From Pycnopodia helianthoides (Eukaryota; Echinodermata; Asteroidea; Forcipulatida; Asteriidae): a stretch of 64,000 bases of DNA. This document shows, one piece after another, positions 36,601 to 48,600 of the stretch (the first letter of the stretch is position 1; every line of letters begins with the position of its first letter). The stretch is taken from positions 20,480,036 to 20,544,035 of the forward strand of contig CM063252.1 in the NCBI GenBank assembly GCA_032158295.1. The letters are read 5' to 3'. Position numbers and translations under genes: made by a program. The notes under the pieces were generated by a model. That model had not been told where the DNA came from. It saw only the letters and a program-made list of their open reading frames with translations, and ran no database searches.

Positions 36601-39600
36601 TGATAAACCAATTTTAAGTGTTGCATGTATTTGGTCGACCTCAACAGGTTGTTGTCCTTCAAGTCTATGCTAATGATAGCGACACACCCATAGAAGCCAA
36701 GTACGTATTTCCACTCGATGAGCAAGCTGCAGTGTGCGGCTTTGAAGCATTCATTAATGACAAACACATCGTGGGTGAAGTAAAGGAGAAAGAAACTGCT
36801 CATAGGGAGTACAAAGAGGCCATTAGCAAAGGTCATGGAGCATACCTCATGGATGAGGAGAAACCGGTAGGTCATAGTTCAAAGGTCAAATGTTGCACTC
36901 TTAGATGAAGTATTGAAGGGATCAAATCAGTTCATGATAGAATTGTATGAGAAATCTATCAGCTGAGCTCTGAGTTCATCTTATGGGTGAAAAACAAACA
37001 TCAAGCTATTTGTTGGTGGAATGAAGTTGATTTGTACTTTGTTATTACAGTGGATGCAGTATGTTTAACTCCTAGGAACTGACTGTTTGAATAAAAATGT
37101 GAACCTACTTGGTGCTCAAAATTAGAATGCGGGCAATTGCTCCCTCTACAGTTTACCCAGGAGAGGCCATCTCTCCCTAAAGCAGAAAAAAATCACAGTC
37201 CCCCGCAGGAGCAGTTTTGAACCTTGACTGAAATAGCTGACGGATATCAATGTGAAATTCACCGCCTAAAAAAATGACAATCTTATGTCATAAACACAGC
37301 AGAGAAATACAACCTTGCTGCTTTATCTGCATGCAAGCTACGAAAACGATGACCACTTGGTGCAGCTGCATGACATTCAAATATTTGTTAACCTTTTACC
37401 AAAGACACTGCAAAAATGTCTTCTCCTGGGCAAAATGTAGAGGGCGCATTCTGTTCGTTCATTCATTCATTCATTCATTCATTTATTCTTTCATCCCTTC
37501 ATTCATTCATCCCTTCATCCCTTCATTTCTTTCATTCATTCATTCATTCATTCATTCGCTCTGTTCATTCATTCATTTTTTCATTGATTCCATTTTCATC
37601 CACTGCAGTGATCAATTAGGAAGTACTGACAGTTTTTACTGGAAAACAAATTGTGCGATTGTTCTGACTGAAACTTATAGACTTGTATACATAATGTTTT
37701 GTCTAAACACTTGGGAATGGTTTTATTTTTTGTATAGGATGTTTTCACTGTCAGTGTTGGCAATCTCCCGCCCAATACTACTGTTGTCATCAAGATAACC
37801 TACGTTGCTGAGCTCTCAGTGGATGGTGATAAAATCCTCTTTACGTTACCAGGGAGTGTGGCACCGTGGAGGAAAGACGAAGCTTTGTCTCAAGAGACTC
37901 AGACAGATGTTGAAACAGTCAAAGTGAATTCAGACTCAAAGAGGTCAGGAATATTCTGTTTGGGAAATAATGAACGGGATTGGCATTTAAAATCACAAAT
38001 CTTGAAATTTGTTGAAAGAAAATACATAACAGCACAACAGTTTAAACATGACATTGAAGATAAGTTCTTTTCAAATGTGTAATAAATGTGTATCCATCGT
38101 GTTGTCATTGATTTATTTCAGATCTTTATCAGTTCATGTTGCCGTGGAGATGCCCTATGAAATCCGAACTTGGAATCCCCAACTCATCCAATCAAACAAA
38201 AGGTAGCTAACAAATATTTTAAAAGCTTCAGATGAAGTGTGAAGAAACATTGGTGCCTTCATCATTATTGTTTGCACACTGTTTTTCCTGTTAGTTACTG
38301 TGCACTTCCCTTCAGAATAAGTAATCATTATTGCTCTAACCACATGACCCTGGAGGCCGTGTTATTACGCAAAGTTCACAGACTCTGGGAGGTGTCTAGA
38401 CACGCATTTGTGTTGTCTTTGTATGTGGAGTTTTTGACGTGGCAGCCTGCTCGGAACATTTAGTGTGTGGCGAGCTCAACAGCAGATGACAAATTGACTC
38501 AGAAGGTTCATTGTGTTGCTTGCATCATGCATGCACTTAGGCTGTCCTGCTTTGTTGGCTGGGTAGAAAGGTGCTGGAATCAATGAATGAATTCACTCTT
38601 TATCTAGGATGTTTGTGTCTGACATACCAGGACTATGATAGACCAATTTAGCTGCTAGGATTGTTTCTATTGCTCTTCACACCGAGTGTAAGTTATCAAT
38701 AAGCCATGGGTGACTGTCAGCAGTGGATTACAGCCTAGAGGTGGCTGAGTCATTCCAAACAAAAGGTGGCATCCTTACAAGTATTTCAAAAGAAAAGTAT
38801 ACATCCCAGTGCCAAAGACCACCATGTTTGGTGTCTTTACTTCATTTAGGCATAGTTTCGTTTGGACAATAATGGTACACAAAAAATACATTTTGGTAAA
38901 ATAGCCAGCATCAACTGGTTAAAGAAGATGAAACAGTTTAAATGATTGTATAAAGCCTGGTTCATACTTCAAGCAAAAGCAAATGCAAAGCGAATTTCGG
39001 TGATGCAGAAAAGGTGATGCAAAAATCAGTATGCGCCGTTTTTCCAATTATGGCGCAAGAAAATTCACTTCGGTGAAAATTAAGTGAATTTTCTTGCGCC
39101 ATAATTGGAAAAACGGCGCATACTGATTTTTGCATCACCTTTTCTGCATCACCGAAATTCACTTCGCTTTTGCGTGAAGTATGAACCGGGCTTAAGTTGT
39201 TGATGCTTTTTATCTTAAAAACTACTTATTGTTTTGTTCTTCAAAAATGTGTGTACATTTTTTTGTCGACAGCAAACAGCAACTAAAGCAACTGTTTGCC
39301 TATCAGAGACGTGTAGTGGACTGGATGATGGATTCCAACTTCTGATTGGCTTAGCCGAGATTCATGTTCCCCGAATGTGGGCGGAGAGACACCCCACAGA
39401 GAAAGACAGCCAAGCATGCATGTTGACCTTCTACCCTGAGTTTGATGCCAACAGCTCCGGCCAATCAGAAGTGGTGATTCTTTTGGACTTGTCCAATTCA
39501 ATGCGGGAAGGAAGCAACCTACAAGATGCAAAGAAACTTGTGATGTTGATCCTTCATCATCTAACAAAGGACTGCAAGTTCAATATCGTTGTTTTTGGAA

Positions 39601-42600
39601 CAGGTAATTAACAAAGAAAGCAATTCTTTTATTCTGTAGAATGAAAGATATATATATTTTTGTTTTTACTTCTAGTATTTCAAGATTGAGAACTGTCTGC
39701 CTTCTAGATTTCTGAATTAATCACTATTCTAAACTCTAGCTATTGTGCAATCTCGGTGGTAGGGTTTACCTTGGTGTGGTTTTTTTCCAAGAATCCTTCT
39801 ATACAGCTTTCCTCAGACTTCCGAGTTACAGTGATTAAGTTCACTTTTGAGGCATCCTTGGTTTCATTACCAGACATTATTAAATTGATGATAACTGTAT
39901 TCCTGTATGTTTATGCACATTCCTGATGGCATTAATGTCATTTCATCTACCTTCCTCAGATTTTGAAGAGTTGTTTCCACAAAGCAAAGTCATGAACAAA
40001 GAGAGAATGAAAACAGCTCACAGCTTCATTCAAGGTCTATCAGCCACTATGGGCAACACAGATGTCTGGCGCCCTCTCAAGGCATACTTTATGCTGAAAT
40101 CCGGACAACTCAGAAATGTCTTCTTCATTTCTGATGGTCATGTCAGCAATGACGAAGCCACACTGGAAACAGTTCGCAAGAACTGTCGTCACACGAGGGT
40201 CTTTACCTTCGGTGTCAGGTATTCATGAGTTTCTCACTTAATCTTCCAGATGAAAGGAAATTTCATATCAAAGTTATTATATTCGTTCAGTTCTGAAATT
40301 AAGAAACAACACTATCATTATATATTTGTACAAAGTGATTCTCAAAGAGTCACTGTTTATCTGGTCCTGACTTCTAAGCATTCCTGAAACCATCTCAACT
40401 CCTTAAAAGTATCAGCAGCATAAGTTGCTTTTTAATTTTACCCTCGCAGGTACCCATTTATTCCTCAGAGATGAGAAGCAATTATAGTTGAGTGTTTTTC
40501 TCAAGAGCATGAGTGTCATGACCAAATTTAACCCACACTCTGGGCTGGGTTTCACAAAGCACTAAGAATCATCCTAAGTTACGTTGCCTCATTTCACCAT
40601 ATTGACTTGTATTGTGACATCACCGTTTGCTTAGCAACTAAGATTGATTCGCACTTTTGAGATTGAAATTGAGCCCTGATCTCTTTGCCATCATAACTTG
40701 AGATCGATGCTCTAGACCACTTGGTCACACTATGTGAATAAATTATAAAAACTAAGTATACCATTTTACAAAAAAATGTCCGTGTTCATCTCGGGTATCC
40801 CAAACCAGAATCAGCAATCTTGTACCTGCACATCATATACAAATTGCATCCAGTTTAATTCTTGTTGTCGATAATTTGATTCACAGTGCTACAGCGAATA
40901 AGTACCTCCTGCGTGCAGTGTCCAATACAGGAGCTGGTGCCTTTGAGTATTTTGATAACAAGACCAAGTCTAAATGGGAAGGCAAGGTATGTATTCAGCT
41001 GATCAGCTTAGGATGGGGCTTCATCAGTTGAAGGTTGTTGTAACTTTACTCTAGCATATTGAGGCTAAATATTTTATAACTTAATCCATGTCCGATTTAG
41101 CAGCTGCGACTTGATGACCACAAGAATGTGTGATGAAGCATAGGAGGCCCATATAGCAACAACCTTAGCGACAGCCACAGCTATAGCTTAAGATGAGACA
41201 TTGGTTCTGGTTTACTGTGGCAGGAAGCTTGGATAAGTTTGTATAGAGCCCACCAAATACTCTTCAAGAATTTGTCCCACTGACCCTTGAGAATGTTCAC
41301 ACTGGTAGCATCAACTGTGGAAGAGCACTCTAGTAGTTGATCACCCGTTGACTAAACCAGAACTTTCTGGTGTGCGAATTGAGCCTGTTCTTGATAAAGT
41401 GATTCAAGAACAGGTTCAACTGATGGCCTCTTGACGAGTCAGCGGCAAGCTGGAAGAAGGCTGCTGGTTATACTCTGAAGTGTCTTGAATTTATCAACTA
41501 TTAAATAGGGTGAGCCATTAGCTCCACTTCTTAATGCCTTGACTAGTCAAAAGAGACAAAAGTCCGCCATGTCAAAATCCCATTTCAAAATGTAAACAAG
41601 TTTCTGCCATTTGGATTGCCGCATGGTGTCTGTTGTGTGTGGCAGATTAAGGTGCACATATCGCTACCCACTTGGTCGTTGTTAATAGCAGCTCTTAATT
41701 TTTTCTGTAAAGTAGGATTTACTTTTCCATACCATCCTTCTATGTGAACAAGCAACCTTCATTTGTTTTAGGAAAAGGGGTTGATTGTTTCAATAGTTTT
41801 AATTTAAATGTTGATAAAATGTGAATTCTTTTCATGAGTATTACATTGTATCAGGTCTATAACAAGGTTACTTCAGTTGATCAGGGCTCAATGTCAGTAA
41901 ACTACTAAGCAAAAAATTACAAAGTAACTTGGCAAAGCGTCTCAACAATGTAACCATTAAGGTGTTTCGGCTATTAAGCAAGTTTTATTCTGTGCTTAAA
42001 AGATGTTTGTGCTTACTAGCTCTGTGAAATTGGACAGGGATCATTCCAACCAATCAGAAGAAATGCAGTTGTGTTTAAGAAGTGTTTAAACAAAGTTTGA
42101 GTTGATGTTGGGCAGTCAGGTTGGCGTAGTGGTATCTTGCCTTGCCTTCCACCTCTGGGGACCCCAGTTCAAATCACATCGAGGCACTGTGTGGATTGGG
42201 GTTTTCAGTCCCTGCCTGATTGCGTGGGTTTTCCCTGGAATATTTCTCTGGGGTATTCCGCCAACAAGTACCTTCATTTGACAACTGAAACTTCCTTCAT
42301 TGTCTTCTCTCCACAGGGTTCTTGGCTAGTATAGTGATTAAGTTCACTTTCTGAGAGTCCTTGGCTTCACAACTAGAATAAATGAAATGAAATGAAATGT
42401 TGTTGGTTGCTTCCTACAGGTCAAGTCACAGCTGAGTAGAGCCTCACAGCCCGTCCTGTCATCTGTCAACGTCAAGTGGTGTCAATTTGACGATGATGCT
42501 CCAACTCCGATCCAAGCGCCCAATCACATCACGTCATTGTTCAGTGGTTCCCGGCAGGTTGTGTATGGCTTCGTACCATATTGCACGCAGGTATTGATAC

Positions 42601-45600
42601 AAGCTCTACAAGTTTGTTTAAAAAAGAAAATTTGAAGGGTTTTTTTTCTTGTAAGATAAATACTGAGAGGTACATAGCTACATGTCACCTTAAAACTTTG
42701 CGTGTTTAAAAATTGTTCTGTTGAAATTATACTCGACCATCATTGCAAAGTTTTTTTTTGTAATTTCATATATTTTCTTGATTAGTATAATATTGGTTAC
42801 CAGATAGATTTGGACTATGTGATTACAAATTGTTTTAATATCGCATGAAGATAATACTAAGTTATAGAAGAGGATAATGTGCAAGGAAAGCAATAATTCA
42901 TTGATGTTGATTTTTCCAGGCTACGTTAACAGCTACCATTGATGGCAAGGAGGTATCTACAATGGTATCCACTCATGATCTTAGCATCACACAAGGAAAG
43001 GTCAGCATTTTACCAAGCCTTCCAAATACTTCTTAGTCATAAGATTATTGAAATAGTACAATAATAATAATTTGGGAGGCTAATCATCCTTAGTAGCAGC
43101 TGAGAAGATGAATTGTAAAGGATGTGGCTACAACATGTTCGAGAAGCAGGCATGCAAGGGTGCCTTTGGCAGCCTGCCACATCAACCCATGACCACGGAC
43201 CACAGCCTGAGATCGAAAGTGTATGATTTTTCCAGGGGGGGGGGAAATTGGAGGGCCTGGAGAAAAACCACTCTGGCACAGCAGAGAACCAACGCACAAA
43301 TCTACTCACATATTGCCTTAGCCAGGTTCGAACCAGGGTCACACTGGTGAGAGGCGAGCGCTTTCCATATTAGCAGTTATAATGCTGGGTTTCTTACACA
43401 GTGCTTTATTCGTGACACCCCTAGGGGTATATCAAAGAGCTCATTATTTATTTTTCAATAGGATAAGCAGAGCTATGTTTTGATTTATGAGACCCATTTA
43501 TGTAGCACCTTCTAATATTTTACAAGGTGCTGCTGCACATTCAGAAGCCACTGCCAGAAACACAGGGGCAAACCCCCTTCTCTTGGCGATATATTATTGT
43601 ATATTGATTGGCAGCATATTGCGCCACAGCACCTTTTAAACCATTACATTGTGCTATGTAAAGGAATAGGTCTCAAACTTCAAAAAGTAGCTCCACATAT
43701 ATACCTTGCAGGAAAATACTGACTGTTGAAGCGCCTTGAGCGTCACTGAGTGACGGATATGAGAGCTATATAAGAAGCCACTATTATTATTATGTAACTG
43801 GGTTCTTTTATGTGCATTACACAACACGCTGGACCTACGGCTTTGTGCCCATCCGAAGGTCGAAGCAATGACGGTAAAGTATCGTGCTCAAGGACACATG
43901 TGCCACGACCAGAACTTGAAACCACAGTCCGCTGATCAGAAACACCAGAGCTTGAGTCCACTGCTCTTAACACGCCACTAATGAACTTATTCCCTCAGAT
44001 TTGTCTATCTAAATTTTGTGTTTTGATTTTTAATTTTCCATCAAACAATTCATTTCTTTCTGTGTCTAGATTCTGCATCAGTTGACAGCCCGCAACATCA
44101 TTCGTGATTGGGAGGAGGGTTCCTTAGCAACCGAGCACACCCAACATGAGGCAAGGAAAGCTGAGCAGAAGACGTACATCATCAGCTTGAGCAAGAAGTA
44201 CTCCATTGTTACTCAATTTACTAGCTTTGTGGCTGTGGAGGTCCGAGATGAGGTTAGTAAAGCTTTTTGAATATGGACTATCCTTGATTGCCAGTGCTGG
44301 CTCCTGCTCAACACGGTACACTAGTGTCCATAAACATGAAGTACAGTTACTCATGTCAAAAACTCTATGAACCACACACAGAGTCTGTCAGAATGACGGC
44401 CTTGACATAGCTGTACTCTGCTCGGTGTTGCTTTATAATAATGCCTTACACCAGAAGTATCTTGATTTGTTATTCATTCATAAATTCCTGGGACAGTTTA
44501 TACATTCTGATTGGTTGAGAGAAGGTCATATGGCCATTAACAGTCACATAAACCCAGTCACAGTCTGTTGAAACATGACCTGACGACATTGAGTCAAAGA
44601 GGACGCTATCAGGTGATTGCGCGAAGTTTGAAACTTAAGTGAACAAGTTCAAAACTTGCATGAAGCTACTTAGTGCTCAACACAGACATGGAAATTCAAT
44701 GCAGTGTTGATGTGAGCTGAGGCTAAACTGTCTGATTTGTTCTTAACCTTTAAAGGTGTTTTGATGTTTTTAACGGAAAGGCTTTTAAGAATGGGAATAA
44801 AAGAGTGGTGAATCAGTCTTAAATGCCAGTTTAAAACCTTGCAGGGTCGTGGTTGCGCAGTAAAGGACCTCGCCTTCGTCTCAGTCCTTTACGGCACGAC
44901 CACGACCCTGCCAGTTTTAGCCTTGCAACGGGGCACCTGTTTGATCCCAACGGTGTTACGTCATCCTGCCACAAAGGTGTGGCAGGCCCATTTGATAGGT
45001 TAAGAGGGTCTGTTCTGCCTTATCTCAATGATTTATGGTTGCTAAACCAGTCTGCTGTCGGCACAAGATTTCAAGACCTTCATTCACAAAAGCCCATTGA
45101 CCCATTGAACCTAGAGCAAGGGTTAGACACAACATGCCTTACCACCAAGCTGTGGTAGTGCTCTGTGGCCCACGTGCCTCAGAGATAGGAGTTTGTGCAT
45201 GACCTATGGGAATTTTTTTTTTTCACCACCCCTCCTGACCAAATTGACGACCCCCGTTGATTGACACCCCTCCTAAAACGTGTGTATTGGTACACTGCAG
45301 GATATCACGGAGTATCACGGGGTTGGGATCTACCATTTTGAAATGGTTATGTTTTTCTTGATATGTGCCAAAGCACTGTGGTTGGGTGCATCGCTGCAAG
45401 GTTTTAAACAGGCATTGAAGACCTCGTAGCCCACTGTTTTATTCCCTTATTGAAACCAAAATATGCATACCACAGGTCATCTCGGTGTATCTGTGATTGG
45501 CTATTGATTATTATTAATTAGAAATATTTTCTATGGTTTGATAGTTTGCATACCAATCACCCATTTTTCGATGGATTCCCATCAAATTGTTACAAAAAGC

Positions 45601-48600
45601 ATAAGACTTGAAGAGTACAGTTTCATCCAGGCTGTCCTCAAATAGACACTGCGCAGGGACTTAGTGTACATGGACACCCAAGTGGCAATCATGTTGGGCT
45701 TCAATTGAGTTGAGTGAAGTTGCAGACAATTCAACACAGCATTAGAATTGTACATTCATGTCATAATGTGCAAGGAAATTTGTTTTGTAAGTCCTCAACA
45801 TTTGATATTGTTTACTATATTGGGCCAGGATAAAGATAAATACATGGAGTCTGTCAATTGTCTAGGTATTTGTTGTTTCTTTTGTCAGACTGATGGTGAC
45901 AAAGTGAGGTCAGGGGTCAACGTCACTGATCTCTTGCAGAAGGAGGAAGTGGATTCATTAACATATTTAGACTGGCAGGACGATCATTCCCAAGATACAC
46001 CTGAAAAAACTGCGGTCAGTATCAATATCAGTGGTCATTATCACAAAAACTTTTTAAGGGGCACTATCGTCGTGATCACAGCGAGTCTTTGGCAAGCCGT
46101 TAAATTCTGAACACTCACCCAGTTACTGCACACAAGGGGGGTGTGCGATAATAAGGACAGCACACTTTAAAGCTTTTGTTTGTGATGTGACTGACGGTCA
46201 AGGCGCGTGTGTGTAGTAACTGGGTGAGAGTTCATGTTTCCAACGTCCAGCCACAAGCAGACTATGATCACGACAACGGTGCCTGTTTAAGAACACATGA
46301 AGGATGGCTCTGTCTTTTTAAGCTATAAAGAATTTTACACGTTTTAGCTCAGCTCCCCTTGGCTCAAGCCACCCAACCCTATTTTGTTTGCTCGACCTCC
46401 AGTGGTGACTCTCGGGCTTGGAGAAGTTTGTGAAGCAGATTGCTTTACAGTCTTCTGTCGTGACCTTGGGGGGCCTGAACAGTTTTATGAAAATCTTGTT
46501 GAGGTGTTTGAAGCTATGTCACTTCTAGGTGAGTCAATTTATAAAAAGGTCAGGTGGAGCTTCTGGCCGTGTCCAGTATGAGTGATTATAGAGGAGTCAA
46601 ATCTTAAAAAGGTTCCTGGCAGTGCTATGGTCAAGTTGCACCAGTCTGAGTTTGTGTCTCGGTCGTCCTAGTCCGAGTCCTCTCTTTCAGGCCCAAGTCC
46701 GAGTCCGTACCACCACATACACCCTCACATGTGATTCCAAACGCGACCTCACAACTCAAGTACTATGAGGTAGATACATATTAGAGCAAATGTAAGAAAA
46801 AATGAGATTGAAGTAGACTGGTGTCCATGGATTGGCATTGACTATGTTCAAAGACGTATCCAAACTTAAAGCCCTGACTCTGTGGCTGTGGCTAGACCAC
46901 TATGTCTCTGAAGGTATGTAACTGAGGTTGATGTCATCTTGGTATCAAAGGTTATCAGCACTGGCTCCTGGGTGTGCATTTTAGATGCCAGATTCCACAC
47001 CCAATGTCAGGATTGTAACACACTTTATGAATTAATTGTTTTTATTTTCATTGGCAGCCTTATTTGTTTTTCTCCACAAATCTCTACTTCGTTTTTTTCT
47101 TTTGCTTTATTCTGATCACCTAGTAATTTGAAATTCATTTGAATTTTTTCCAGACTATAGAAGAATGTATTGAAGGCCATGAAACCATGCTGGATGATGA
47201 AGAATGGAACCCAATCAACAAAGGTGTGTTACTTAAATTTTGGCATCTTGAATGTCAGTTTTAACGTTGAAGTTTGTCAGCCTCTTTCTTTGGCATACAC
47301 TGACATCTCAACACCGAGAATTTGTGACTTGGAAAACCTCCTTGTAAATAAGAGAAACATCTGTATCACTTATTGTGACTTCAGATAAATATATAAAATA
47401 ACGTTATTCACGTACTTTCTCGGTTTTAGCTCTATGTAACATGCACATGGAGAGCTCTGCCGATGAACAAGGTAAATTTTACTGAATGTTCTTGTCTATT
47501 TCTTTTTACAATTTCGTAGTCTCAATGCATATTCCTTCAAATAATTTCTTAACATTAATATTTATTGAAGCTGCATAAATGTTTTGTTTATGAGAATTTT
47601 TCATCACAAATAATGCTTAACTTTTTCGCTATTGCATTGTTTTGTACATTGGGATGTAAATGTTTGATGCAGTGTTTACAACAAGGCGTTAGTAGTGACT
47701 TGCTGGCAGTGCTAACAAAAATCTGAAACATTTGAACGGCTGTAGAGAAAGAGTTAAAAATCAGAATAAAAGCTGTCGTTAATTTAATGTTTCCGAAAAG
47801 CAAGAATAAGCATTTTTCAAACCTTAGCACTGTTTTGCGCATGAAAAATTATGAAATATTTCTTGTATGATTGTATTTATAACAACTCAAAACAGCATGT
47901 ATGTTTGAAAAATGGGGATTGTTACCATAATTGGACACTTGTTGACCCTTTTGACCTTTGTGACACACCTTACGTATGATGCTTCCAATTTGTCCTCTTA
48001 GGAATTAGGTAATAAACGTTTGCTCTTCTGTTAATGGGCTACTGAGGGCGTTCTTTGCATTAGCTTTATCCCTAAGGCATGGAAGGGATGTAGTTTGTAG
48101 GTGTAGTTTTCAAGAAGTGCATAAATAGGGGCTGCTTACAAACCTTGTCAGTGTTTTGTTGTTTTTATACAGTGCATATCTCTTTTGAGACAACTGCTCT
48201 GGGAGGGGGTCTTGGGTTCCAATCCCACCCGGGTAGTGTAGTCTGTAGATTTCTTTTCCATTGAGTGCTTATTGAATGCTTATCATACATCAGTGTAAGG
48301 GTAAAACAAAAAAGGAAAACAAAATTTTAAAAAACAAGTTGCATGAACACCTAATGAACAAATGATGTAACAAATCATTAGCTTCTCTCTTGATTTACAA
48401 TCAGGGCCCAATTTCATAGAGCTGCTTAAAGGAACATTACAGAATTGGTTTTTGCTAACAAAACAGTTGCTGGCAGTGTGAGCACTTGATGTAATCCATC
48501 ATATACATAACTGACAAACCTGTAGAAGTTTGAGATCGATCGGCCATCTGGGTCATGAGAAAATAGTGAAAAACCGATTACACATTGCATGAAATCATAT

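Noticed and set aside
37416..37619. Ser/His/Phe-rich open frame
   Set aside because: It is a translation of an ATTC microsatellite in a PARP4 intron.
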